NCBI GenBank assembly: GCA_002345845.1
Contig: DDWF01000069.1
Coordinates: 1-18,236 of the forward strand
Origin: Betaproteobacteria bacterium UBA2293
GTDB lineage: Bacteria; Pseudomonadota; Gammaproteobacteria; Burkholderiales; Rhodocyclaceae
Direction of reading: 5' to 3'
Length of the DNA stretch: 18,236 nt
Shown: piece by piece, positions 1 to 7,754 of the stretch
How positions within the stretch are numbered: the first letter of the stretch is position 1
Layout: every line of letters begins with the position of its first letter
Notes under the pieces: generated by a model
The model's database searches: none
What the model was told of the DNA's origin: nothing
The model's input: the letters and a program-made list of their open reading frames with translations, nothing else
Translations under genes and position numbers: made by a program

Positions 1-895
1 CATCCTTGCCCATGCCGGTGAGGATGACCCCGATCGCCTGACGGCCGACCAGCGTGGCGGCCGAATCGAAGAGCACATCCACCGACGGGCGGTGACGATT
101 GACCGGCGGCGTAGCCTGGATCTCCGTCACGTAACCGGCGCCGCTGCGGCGGATTTGCAGGTGCGAATGGCCGGGAGCAATGAAGACCTTACCCGGCTCG
201 ACTTTCTCGTTGCCCTGGGCCTCGCACACCTGGGGGGCGCACAACCCGTCTAGCCGCTTGGCAAAGGAGGCAGTGAACGATTCCGGCATATGCTGGACGA
301 CCAGGATCGGTGGGCAGTTGGCCGGCACGCCGAGAAGGAAGGTCTTCAGTGCCTCGGTCCCCCCCGTGGACGCACCGACGAAGATGATCCGCCCCTGCCC
401 GCCCCCCGCCCGCGTGGCCATCGAGGGTGACACAGCAGATGCCGCGGCGGCGGAAGTGGCGGCGAGTGGCGCAGAAGCCATCGGCCGTGCCAGACGGGCC
501 CCTTTGGCGGCGCGAATCTTGTCGGCCAGTTCTTCGGCGTAATCATCCATGCGCCGGCCATCGGCCCGCGGCTTGCCGATGAAATCGACGGCACCCAGTT
601 CAAGGGCTTTCAGGGTTGTCTCCGAACCGGCTTCGGTAAAGGCGGAGACCATCACCACCGGCATCGGCCGCAAACGCATCAGACGCTCCAGAAATTCAAT
701 GCCATCCATCTTCGGCATATGAAAATCGAGCGTCAGCACGTCGGGGTTCAAAACCTTGATCAATTCCCGCGCGCTTTGCGCATCCGGCGCCGAACCAACG
801 GCTTCGAGGTCGGGGGCGGCATTGATCATCTCGCAGAGCATCGCCCGCATCAGTGCGGAATCATCGATGACCAGGACGCGAATCTTGTTCGGCAT
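1..895 (-). CDS. cheB: CheB, chemotaxis protein-glutamate methylesterase (C-terminus cut by window edge)
   Basis: CheB removes methyl groups from chemoreceptor glutamates and can deamidate glutamines; phosphorylation by CheA activates it in the cytoplasm. The 298 complete codons show an N-terminal response-regulator domain (about residues 1-120) with the acidic pair D11/D12, phosphoacceptor D57 and the conserved K108. A linker rich in Ala follows (about 130-165). The methylesterase domain has S176 in GASTGG, H202 in QHMPESFT and D298 in LTGMGKD, which match the Ser-His-Asp triad of the family. The window ends just after this Asp, so about 50 residues are missing. The sequence around D57 reads [10 protein letters not shown], where LDVEMP is more usual. 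The ATG at 895 gives the canonical CheB N-terminus, but no clear Shine-Dalgarno precedes it, so translation may be coupled to cheD, which stops 27 bp upstream. Identity is secure. Confidence 0.96.
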   Translation of the reverse strand, partial: MPNKIRVLVIDDSALMRAMLCEMINAAPDLEAVGSAPDAQSARELIKVLNPDVLTLDFHMPKMDGIEFLERLMRLRPMPVVMVSAFTEAGSETTLKALELGAVDFIGKPRADGRRMDDYAEELADKIRAAKGARLARPMASAPLAATSAAAASAVSPSMATRAGGGQGRIIFVGASTGGTEALKTFLLGVPANCPPILVVQHMPESFTASFAKRLDGLCAPQVCEAQGNEKVEPGKVFIAPGHSHLQIRRSGAGYVTEIQATPPVNRHRPSVDVLFDSAATLVGRQAIGVILTGMGKD

Positions 896-922
896 ATTAG
901 TGAATGAGGGATAAGGCTGCGG

Positions 923-1531
923 TCAGATGAACAGTTCGACGTCGCCGGCAACCGGTGCGCCTGACAGACGATCCTTGTAATCGCGCTCGCGACTGAACAG
1001 GGTGTCGTTATGCACACGGTGCAGCTTCTTGACCAGCGCCCGGCCGGTGTCGGGGAAATAGTAAACCTTGCGCGGGTACGAATCGAGCAGATCCTTGGCG
1101 ACGACGGGGATCTTCTCGGTTTCCAGGTAGTCGAGCACGAACTCGGCATTACGCGTGCCGACATGGCTGCTGGACAGGCTGGCGAGGACAGCCCCGCCCC
1201 CGAATACCTTGGCTTCCAGGCGATGTCGCCGGGCACCCGACTTGAGCAGATGGTTGATCAGGACTTCCATGGCGTAGGTGCCATAGCGCGCCGAACTGCC
1301 GACGCGATCACGGCCACCGTCATCCGGCAACATGAAATGATTCATGCCGCCGATACCCGCCTCAACGTCGCGGATACAGGCGGCCACACAGGACCCAAGG
1401 ACAGTGACGAGCAGCATGCCGTGGCCGGAGACGAAATATTCGCCGGGCAGTATCTTGGCCGCCTCACTCTGAAAATGGCGGTCGTAGTAGCGGTTTTCCG
1501 CCAGATGCTCGTCGTATGCGTGGTGCACCAC
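923..1531 (-). CDS. cheD: CheD, chemoreceptor glutamine deamidase
   Basis: CheD hydrolyses specific glutamine side chains of chemoreceptors to glutamate, creating methylation sites; in some bacteria it also cooperates with the CheC phosphatase. The 202-residue protein carries the family core: GSCV with candidate nucleophile C48, GGMNHFMLP with candidate base H65 (17 residues later, the same spacing as in the Thermotoga enzyme), and the KVFGGGA segment. A Thr lies five residues before the Cys (T43), one position off the catalytic Thr of the Thermotoga protein. The start is GTG at 1531; a GAGAGA Shine-Dalgarno overlaps the cheR stop codon just upstream, and a second GTG follows immediately. The gene sits 8 bp after cheR and 27 bp before cheB, the usual grouping of receptor-modifying enzymes. 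No cheC is visible in the window. Confidence 0.95.
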   Translation of the reverse strand: MVHHAYDEHLAENRYYDRHFQSEAAKILPGEYFVSGHGMLLVTVLGSCVAACIRDVEAGIGGMNHFMLPDDGGRDRVGSSARYGTYAMEVLINHLLKSGARRHRLEAKVFGGGAVLASLSSSHVGTRNAEFVLDYLETEKIPVVAKDLLDSYPRKVYYFPDTGRALVKKLHRVHNDTLFSRERDYKDRLSGAPVAGDVELFI

Positions 1532-1539
1532 GGGATCTC

Positions 1540-2427
1540 TCAGCGCGCCTTGGCCAGCGCGTATACGGTCTTGCCCAGCGAGCGGAAGAGATCGGCCGCA
1601 TGCATGAAGCTCTCCGAATGGCCGGCGAACATCAGGCCGTCGGCCTGCATCATCGGGGCGAAGCGCGACAGAATCTTGTATTGCGTCGGCTTGTCGAAAT
1701 AGATCATGACGTTACGGCAGAAAATGACGTCGAGCGGCCCTTTCACCGTATAGCTGGCGTCAAGCAGGTTGATGCGCTGGAACTGCACCAATTCCTTGAG
1801 TTCCGGACGGACGGCGACATAGCCGTCCTGCGTTCCGGTCCCGCGCAGGAAAAACCGGCGCAGCCGCTCGGGCGACAGCTTTTCCACCCGATCGACGGAG
1901 TAGACACCCTTGCGGGCGGTTTCCAGCACATTGGTATCGAGATCGGAGGCGATGATCGAGACGTGCGAACAGTTGCTGCCGAAGGTTTCGGCCACGGTCA
2001 TGGCGATCGAATACGGCTCCTCGCCGGTAGAGGCGGCGGAACACCAGACACGGACCGGTCGCCGGGTACCGATTTTCTGCAGATGCTCGGCGAAAATCGG
2101 GAAGTGATGCGGCTCCCGGAAAAACGAGGTGAGATTGGTCGTCAACGAATTGACGAAGCGCTCCCATTCGCTGCTGTCACCCTTTTCCAGGGCATCCAGG
2201 TACTCGGCGAAGCTGCGGCTGCCGGTGGCCCGCAAGCGGCGGGCCAGACGCGAGTACACCATGTCCTGTTTGACGGGCGACAGGGAGATGCCGGCATGCT
2301 GGTAGATCAACTTGCGCACGCGCTCGAAATCAGCTGGCAGGAAATTGAACTCACGGGCGCCGGCATCGCGCCCGATCAGGGACGAGATGCCGGTCGGCGG
2401 GATATTGGGGCGCGCGGTGTCGGCCAT
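1540..2427 (-). CDS. cheR: CheR, chemotaxis protein-glutamate O-methyltransferase
   Basis: CheR transfers methyl groups from S-adenosylmethionine to receptor glutamates during adaptation. With the chosen start the protein is 295 residues. The N-terminal helical domain (about 28-100) contains the segment GISLSPVKQDMVYSRLARRL. The SAM-binding domain shows R104 in SFFRE, CSAASTGEEPYS (129-140), ASDLD (160-164) and the VIFCRNVMIYF segment (234-244). I chose the ATG at 2427 because a GGGAGGA ribosome site lies 9 nt upstream; an in-frame ATG at 2445 would give six more residues but has no such site. The ribosome site is inside the last codons of the upstream receptor gene, whose stop is 2 bp before this ATG, so translation is probably coupled. 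That receptor ends in a likely CheR-docking pentapeptide. Confidence 0.96.
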   Translation of the reverse strand: MADTARPNIPPTGISSLIGRDAGAREFNFLPADFERVRKLIYQHAGISLSPVKQDMVYSRLARRLRATGSRSFAEYLDALEKGDSSEWERFVNSLTTNLTSFFREPHHFPIFAEHLQKIGTRRPVRVWCSAASTGEEPYSIAMTVAETFGSNCSHVSIIASDLDTNVLETARKGVYSVDRVEKLSPERLRRFFLRGTGTQDGYVAVRPELKELVQFQRINLLDASYTVKGPLDVIFCRNVMIYFDKPTQYKILSRFAPMMQADGLMFAGHSESFMHAADLFRSLGKTVYALAKAR

Positions 2428-2429
2428 AC

Positions 2430-4784
2430 TCAGAATTCCTCCCATTCGTCATCGAGGCGTAGCGCCGTCGGCGGCGGCATTTTCTGCCCGGCACGACGTT
2501 GTCCAGCCTGAACCGGCTCCGTCGCGGGGCGGGGTAATTGCCGGCGAGCGGCAACTGCCTCGCGGCGCTCGTTGCCGACGTGGAATACGGCAACCGCCTG
2601 GGCCAGGCTGTGCGCCTGTTCTTCCAGGCTCTCGGCAGCGGCCGCCGCCTGTTCGACGAGGGCGGCATTCTGCTGGGTAACTTCATCCATCTGATTGACG
2701 GCCAGGCAAACCTGATCAATGCCGGCACTCTGTTCACGGCTGGCGGCGGAGATTTCGGTCATGATCGCGGCGACGCGGCGAATGCTGGCCACTACTTCCT
2801 GCATGGTCCGGCCGGCCTGATCGACCTGCTTGTTACCGGCTTCCACCTTGCTCACCGAATCCGAGATCAGTTCCTTGATTTCCTTGGCCGCCGCGGCACT
2901 GCGCTGGGCCAGATTGCGTACCTCGGTCGCCACCACGGCAAAGCCGCGGCCCTGCTCACCGGCCCGCGCCGCCTCAACGGCAGCATTGAGCGCCAGGATG
3001 TTGGTCTGGAAGGCAATACCATCGATGACCCCGATGATGTCGGCGATCCGGCTGCTAGCCTGATGGATGGCGCTCATCGTCTGCACTACTTCGCCGACCA
3101 CTTCGCCACCCTTGATCGCGATGCCCTGGGCGTTGACCGCCAGCTCACTGGCCTGACGGGAGTTTTCGGCGTTCTGGCGGACCGTGCTGGTCAGTTGCTC
3201 CATCGACGAGGCGGTTTCTTCCAGGCTGCTCGCCTGTTCTTCGGTACGGCTGGAGAGATCCTGGTTGCCGGCGGCGATCTCCTGGGCCGCCGTGTTGATG
3301 GCATCAGTCGCCCGCTTGATCTGCTCGACGATTTCCTGCAGCCGGGCGACGGTGGTATTGGCGTCGTCCTTCAACTGGCCGAAGGTACCGTCGTATTCGG
3401 CAGCGATGCTCTTGGTCAGGTCGCCCTCGGCCATGGCGCCGAGCACATGGGCGATGTCGTTGAGTCCGCGCTGGCTGATTTCCAGCAGGCGGTTGAGGTC
3501 GCCGGCCAGGCGCAGGAAGAAACCGTGCTTGCCGTCCTCGCCTACCCGCCGCGAAAAATCGCCACGGGCGGCGGCCCCGACAATCTCCGCCACTTCGTCC
3601 TCAACGGCGACCTCGGCGGTACGGTCCAGCCATTCGACGGCATAACCAAGACGCTGGCCACTCTCGTTGCTGACCGGCGTCACCGCCAGCGAGAAGGTAC
3701 GACCGCCCAGCTTGATGGTCGCCCGGTGGGTGCCGACAAGCGTCGCCAGCAGTTGCCGCTGGTGGGCCGGATGACGATGGAAAACATCGATATTGGTGCC
3801 AATCAGCGTGCTGCTGGAAAATGCCGGGAGATCCTTGCGAATGTCGTTCTCGGCAACAGCGAACATCTCGCGGATGGCGCGGTTCATGTAGATGATGTTC
3901 AAACCGTCGTCGACGATCATCACATTGGTGGCGGCGTTGTCGAGACCGATACGGATGCGCAGGTTCTCCTCGGAAACCCGACGTGCCTCGGCCACATCAC
4001 AACCGAGCTTGATCTGCATGGACTGCATGGACTGGAGGACCTTGCCGACTTCGTCATTGCGATTGAAATCGAAGCGATTGTCGTATTCGCCGGCGGCGAT
4101 CCGGCGGAAGGTATCGGTGACCGTGCCCAGTGGCCGGAGCACGCCAGTCATCGTGCGGCGCAGCGCCAAGAAGGCGAACACGGCGGCCAGCACGGCAAGC
4201 GCCGGCGCGGCAGCCCCCAGTTGCGCCCCCGCGAAACCGAGCAACAGGAGTACGGCAACAACCAACAGGGCAACCAGATTGACCGCCGTCGCCGCCGACA
4301 TGTCGCGCAGCGAACCGGCCATTCCCTCGCCACCGCTGACGATACTGCCGCGCAAGATGCGCAGACTACCCTGGCGCTGCTCACGGAATTGCCGATAGAC
4401 ATCCTCCACCTGGCGAGTGATTTCCGGCTCCACCAGCCGGCGCACCGACATGTAGCCGGTGACCTGGCCGTCCTCCCAGATCGGCGTCACGTTGGCCCGA
4501 ACCCAGTAGTAATCGCCATTCTTGCAGCGATTCTTGACGAAGCCGGTCCACGGTCGATGCTGGCCGAGGGTCTGCCATAGATCGGCGAAGGCTTCCACCG
4601 GCATGTCCGGATGACGGACGATGTTGTGCGACTGGCCGATCAACTCGGCCTCGTTGAAACCGCTGATTTCGATAAAATCGCGATTGACGTAGGTAATGCC
4701 CCCCTTCAGATCGGTTTTTGAAACGATCAGTGTCGCGGAATTCAGGAGGACTTCCTTGTCGGTCACCGGCTGGTTGTTCTTCAT
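2430..4784 (-). CDS. Aer-like methyl-accepting chemotaxis protein with N-terminal PAS domain
   Basis: A 784-residue chemoreceptor, probably for aerotaxis or redox (energy) taxis. The N-terminal PAS domain (about 10-118) closely resembles E. coli Aer, including [23 protein letters not shown] and GDYYWVRAN; in Aer the Arg-His-Asp cluster of that loop belongs to the FAD-binding site. There is no periplasmic domain: two hydrophobic stretches (about 168-188 and 192-209) form a membrane hairpin. A HAMP-like segment, a second PAS domain (about 278-390), another HAMP-like stretch (about 395-490) and the coiled-coil signalling domain follow, with the hairpin tip at about 580-640 ([35 protein letters not shown] region). 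The protein ends in EWEEF, a CheR-tethering type pentapeptide. The ATG at 4784 has an AGGAGG site 4 nt upstream; the GTG just before it is too close to that site. FAD binding and the signal sensed are inferred. Confidence 0.93.
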   Translation of the reverse strand: MKNNQPVTDKEVLLNSATLIVSKTDLKGGITYVNRDFIEISGFNEAELIGQSHNIVRHPDMPVEAFADLWQTLGQHRPWTGFVKNRCKNGDYYWVRANVTPIWEDGQVTGYMSVRRLVEPEITRQVEDVYRQFREQRQGSLRILRGSIVSGGEGMAGSLRDMSAATAVNLVALLVVAVLLLLGFAGAQLGAAAPALAVLAAVFAFLALRRTMTGVLRPLGTVTDTFRRIAAGEYDNRFDFNRNDEVGKVLQSMQSMQIKLGCDVAEARRVSEENLRIRIGLDNAATNVMIVDDGLNIIYMNRAIREMFAVAENDIRKDLPAFSSSTLIGTNIDVFHRHPAHQRQLLATLVGTHRATIKLGGRTFSLAVTPVSNESGQRLGYAVEWLDRTAEVAVEDEVAEIVGAAARGDFSRRVGEDGKHGFFLRLAGDLNRLLEISQRGLNDIAHVLGAMAEGDLTKSIAAEYDGTFGQLKDDANTTVARLQEIVEQIKRATDAINTAAQEIAAGNQDLSSRTEEQASSLEETASSMEQLTSTVRQNAENSRQASELAVNAQGIAIKGGEVVGEVVQTMSAIHQASSRIADIIGVIDGIAFQTNILALNAAVEAARAGEQGRGFAVVATEVRNLAQRSAAAAKEIKELISDSVSKVEAGNKQVDQAGRTMQEVVASIRRVAAIMTEISAASREQSAGIDQVCLAVNQMDEVTQQNAALVEQAAAAAESLEEQAHSLAQAVAVFHVGNERREAVAARRQLPRPATEPVQAGQRRAGQKMPPPTALRLDDEWEEF
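2437..2443 (-). promoter_or_regulatory. cheR ribosome binding site inside the receptor C-terminal codons
   Basis: The minus-strand sequence GGGAGGA lies 9 nt before the cheR ATG at 2427. It is formed by the Trp-Glu-Glu codons of the receptor's terminal EWEEF pentapeptide (codons at 2433-2447). It decides the cheR start in favour of 2427 over 2445. Confidence 0.75.
2630..3480 (-). repeat. Signalling-domain paralogous repeat, copy 1
   Basis: This coding stretch of the Aer-like receptor and 5030-5900 of the adjacent receptor are close copies at DNA level, with stretches of near identity around the signalling tip (for example near 2938-3035 and 5338-5435). The edges are approximate. They look like products of tandem duplication or gene conversion. 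Confidence 0.8.
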
Positions 4785-4821
4785 CACGCCTCCTCATCGT
4801 GCCCGACAGGCATCGATAGTT

Positions 4822-7209
4822 TCAAAATTCCGCCCATTCGTCATCGCCGGCAGCTGGCAGGTGCAGGCCGCTCTTGGCGACCGTCGGGCTTTCCAGGCGG
4901 ACCGGCTGGCGGTGATCAAGCGCCGGTACCGGCCGCGACCTTGCCGGCAGCGCCTCCTGGCGCACAGCGCTGCCCGCCGGCAGAGCGAATACGGAAACTT
5001 CACGCGCCAGTGCATCAGCCTGCTCTTCAAGGCTTTCAGCAGCCGCCGCCGCCTGTTCGACGAGGGCCGCGTTCTGCTGCGTCACCTCGTCCATCTGGCT
5101 GATCGCCAGGCTGACCTGCTCGATACCGGCGCTCTGTTCAAGGCTGGCCTGGGAAATTTCCTGCATCAGGTTGGCCACCCTGCGAATGCTGCCGACGACT
5201 TCTTCCATAGTCCGCCCAGCCTGATCGACCAGGCGATTGCCCACCTCGACCTTGTTCACGGAATCCGCGATCAGGCCCTTGATCTCCTTGGCGGCGGCGG
5301 CGCTGCGCTGCGCCAGATTACGCACCTCGCTGGCGACGACGGCAAAGCCGCGGCCCTGCTCACCGGCCCGAGCCGCTTCAACGGCAGCATTGAGCGCCAG
5401 GATATTGGTCTGGAAGGCGATGCCATCGATGACGCCGATGATGTCGCCAATCTTGCTGCTCGAAGAATGGATGGCGCTCATCGTATCGACCACCTGGCCA
5501 ACCACCTCGCCACCGCGAATGGCCACCTGCTGGGCAGCCCCGGCTAATTCGCTGGCCTGCCGGGCGTGATTGGCATTCTGTTTGACGGTGCCGGTCAGCT
5601 CTTCCATGCTCGAAGCCGTCTCTTCAAGGCTGCTCGCCTGCTCTTCGGTACGCCCCGAGAGATCCTGATTGCCGGCCGCGATCTCCTTGGCGGCGGTATT
5701 GATCGCATCGGTCGCCAACTTGATTGCCATCACAATCTGCTGCAGCTTGTCGACGGTGCCGTTGGCATCGTCCTTCAGCGTGCCGAGCACGCCCTGGTAG
5801 TCGCCGTCGATCTTTTGCCGCAAATCGCCCTGCGCCATCCGCGAAAGCATGGCGCCGACATCGGCCAGAGCCGCCGAACTGGCGCCGAGCAACTGATTGA
5901 TACCGGCGGACAGGTCGTGATGGAAACCGGACATCCGCGAATTGTCGATACGCTTGCTGAAATCGCCAGCCACCGCAGCCTCGATGATCCCGGCGACCTC
6001 GCGCTCGACTTCGACCTCGGCGGTACGGTCATTCCATTCGACCACCGTACCGAGTCGCTCGCCACGTTCGTTGATGATCGGATTCGCAGTCAGTCGGAAA
6101 TGCCGCTGGCCGATGCTCATGTCGTTGCGATGGGTGCCCTGCAAGCTGGCCAGCAGGTTGCGCTGATGCGAGGGCTGGCGGTGATACATATCGAAGTTGG
6201 AACCGAGAATGGCATCCGCCCGGAAACCGGGCAACACCTGGCGGATGTCGTTCTCCGCCAGGCGCATCATGGCCAGTACCGAAGCGTTGCAATAGATGAT
6301 CTGGCCGTCCGGGTCGGCGACCATGACATTGTTCGAGGTGACGTCGAGCGCCACCTTGATACGCATGGTGGCATTGGCAGCCAGGTGTTCGGCTTCGATT
6401 CGGCGGCGCAGCCCCGACTGCATCTTGTCGAGTGCCTGCTGCAACTCGCTGACCTCATCGCGACCGTCAATGCTGATGACGTTGTCCAGACGCCCGGCGG
6501 CAATCTCGTCGGCAATATGCACGGATTTGGCCAGCGGCCGGGTGATGCTGCGGCCAAAGACATAGGAGAAGGCGGCGACCAGCAGCGTGACCAGCACGGC
6601 CAGCCCAATCAGCATCTCGGTGGTTGTCTCGGTGGTCTGGCGAGCGCCGTCGAACAGCTCGCGGCCGCTTTCGGCATAGTACTGACGCAGCGCATCGGCG
6701 GCCAGACTGGCCTTGGCGTAGGCCGGCCGGACGACACCGGCGTAGATGTCGGCAGCTCGATCGTAATCGCCGGCTGCCAACGCTTCACCCGCTGGCACGA
6801 TCCCTTCCTGCACGTAAATGGCGCGCGCATGGCGATAGGCTTCCGCCAGCTCGCTTTCCTTCTCGTTCAAGGCTCGGGCGGAGTATTCCTGCCATAGGGC
6901 GTCAATGGCCCGGCGGTTCTTGTCGAGACTGTCAATGTGCAAGGTCACCGGGTGATCGTGCTTGGCCGCCTGGCTGCCGGATGGGTCATGCAGCAGTCCA
7001 CCGGCCACCTGCAGATTATTCTCCGCCATCAGCGTCTGGATGCGCAGGACAAGCGAGCCAGGTTCGAGCTTGGCGACGTAGATGGCCTCGCTGGTGCGCG
7101 CCACGTCACGCATATAGATCGCGGCAACGATGACGAGGACGGTAAACCAGAAAGCCATCCCCAGGGCTTGCCAGGTCAGGCGGGTACGGATTCGCAGTTT
7201 GTTGAGCAT
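4822..7209 (-). CDS. Methyl-accepting chemotaxis protein with periplasmic four-helix-bundle sensor and internal PAS domain
   Basis: A 795-residue transmembrane chemoreceptor. TM1 (about 16-33) and TM2 (about 197-218) flank a periplasmic helical domain of about 160 residues that looks like a Tar-type four-helix bundle; its ligand cannot be read from sequence. A HAMP domain (about 219-271), a cytoplasmic PAS domain (about 284-398), HAMP-like stretches and the signalling coiled coil follow. The PAS-to-tip half is a close paralogue of the neighbouring Aer-like receptor. It ends in EWAEF, matching the aromatic-x-x-aromatic pattern of CheR-tethering pentapeptides. I chose the ATG at 7209 ([11 protein letters not shown], a typical receptor start) because GGGAAG lies 5 nt upstream; the longer in-frame option at 7251 overlaps the cheW end. 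The gene starts 16 bp after the cheW stop. Confidence 0.93.
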   Translation of the reverse strand: MLNKLRIRTRLTWQALGMAFWFTVLVIVAAIYMRDVARTSEAIYVAKLEPGSLVLRIQTLMAENNLQVAGGLLHDPSGSQAAKHDHPVTLHIDSLDKNRRAIDALWQEYSARALNEKESELAEAYRHARAIYVQEGIVPAGEALAAGDYDRAADIYAGVVRPAYAKASLAADALRQYYAESGRELFDGARQTTETTTEMLIGLAVLVTLLVAAFSYVFGRSITRPLAKSVHIADEIAAGRLDNVISIDGRDEVSELQQALDKMQSGLRRRIEAEHLAANATMRIKVALDVTSNNVMVADPDGQIIYCNASVLAMMRLAENDIRQVLPGFRADAILGSNFDMYHRQPSHQRNLLASLQGTHRNDMSIGQRHFRLTANPIINERGERLGTVVEWNDRTAEVEVEREVAGIIEAAVAGDFSKRIDNSRMSGFHHDLSAGINQLLGASSAALADVGAMLSRMAQGDLRQKIDGDYQGVLGTLKDDANGTVDKLQQIVMAIKLATDAINTAAKEIAAGNQDLSGRTEEQASSLEETASSMEELTGTVKQNANHARQASELAGAAQQVAIRGGEVVGQVVDTMSAIHSSSSKIGDIIGVIDGIAFQTNILALNAAVEAARAGEQGRGFAVVASEVRNLAQRSAAAAKEIKGLIADSVNKVEVGNRLVDQAGRTMEEVVGSIRRVANLMQEISQASLEQSAGIEQVSLAISQMDEVTQQNAALVEQAAAAAESLEEQADALAREVSVFALPAGSAVRQEALPARSRPVPALDHRQPVRLESPTVAKSGLHLPAAGDDEWAEF
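5030..5900 (-). repeat. Signalling-domain paralogous repeat, copy 2
   Basis: The partner of 2630-3480, in the same orientation and about 2.4 kb apart. Recombination between the copies would delete one receptor sensor region and fuse the other to it. Confidence 0.8.
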
Positions 7210-7225
7210 CGGACTTCCCTGTTCG

Positions 7226-7732
7226 CTAGTTCGACGTCGCCGCGTCGTCAATGAGTTCCATGTCGGCGCTGGTCATCAACCGTTCGATATCGGTGACGAT
7301 CATCATCCGCGCCTCCTGGGTCGCCAGACCAAGGATGTACTTGGTATCGAAGGATCCGGAAAAGTCAGGCGCCGGACGGACTTGCCCGCGGGTCAGCGAG
7401 ATCACGTCGGAAACGCTGTCCACGACGACGCCAATGACGCGGCCGATGATATTGAGAATGACGACCACGGTGAACGGGGTGTATTCGATCTTGCCCAGGT
7501 TGAACTTGATGCGCAGATCCACCACCGGCACGATGATACCGCGCAGGTTGATGACTCCCTTGATGAAGGGTGGCGCATTGGCGATCAACGTCGGTTGCTC
7601 GTAGCCACGAATCTCCTGGACTTTCAGGATATCGATGGCGTACTCCTCGCTGCCCAGCGTGAAGGTCAGATATTCGCTGGCCACCAGATCCTCGTCCGGC
7701 ATCGCTCCGGCCCCCTGCCTCGTCACATCCAT
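7226..7732 (-). CDS. cheW: CheW, chemotaxis coupling protein
   Basis: CheW couples the CheA kinase to chemoreceptor signalling tips in the membrane-associated array. The 168-residue protein is essentially one CheW domain: [22 protein letters not shown] near residues 20-41, the conserved NLRG segment with PVVDLR after it, and the YILGLA and MMIVTDIE strands near the end, all typical of the family. The ATG at 7732 has a GAGGAG ribosome site 7 nt upstream; a longer reading up to 7810 would overlap the cheA 3' end and adds residues unlike CheW. The gene lies 22 bp after cheA and 16 bp before a receptor gene, so kinase, adaptor and receptors are made from one transcript. Confidence 0.97.
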   Translation of the reverse strand: MDVTRQGAGAMPDEDLVASEYLTFTLGSEEYAIDILKVQEIRGYEQPTLIANAPPFIKGVINLRGIIVPVVDLRIKFNLGKIEYTPFTVVVILNIIGRVIGVVVDSVSDVISLTRGQVRPAPDFSGSFDTKYILGLATQEARMMIVTDIERLMTSADMELIDDAATSN

Positions 7733-7754
7733 GTCTTGCTCCTCGTCTGCGCGC

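Noticed and set aside
2538..4580. 680-codon open frame on the plus strand, opposite the Aer-like receptor gene
   Set aside because: It is the complement of a GC-rich, strongly codon-biased receptor gene; it has no recognisable domain or ribosome site, and the minus-strand reading is an unmistakable chemoreceptor.
5566..6897. 443-codon open frame on the plus strand, opposite the second receptor gene
   Set aside because: Same antisense shadow effect; the low-complexity protein has no family features.
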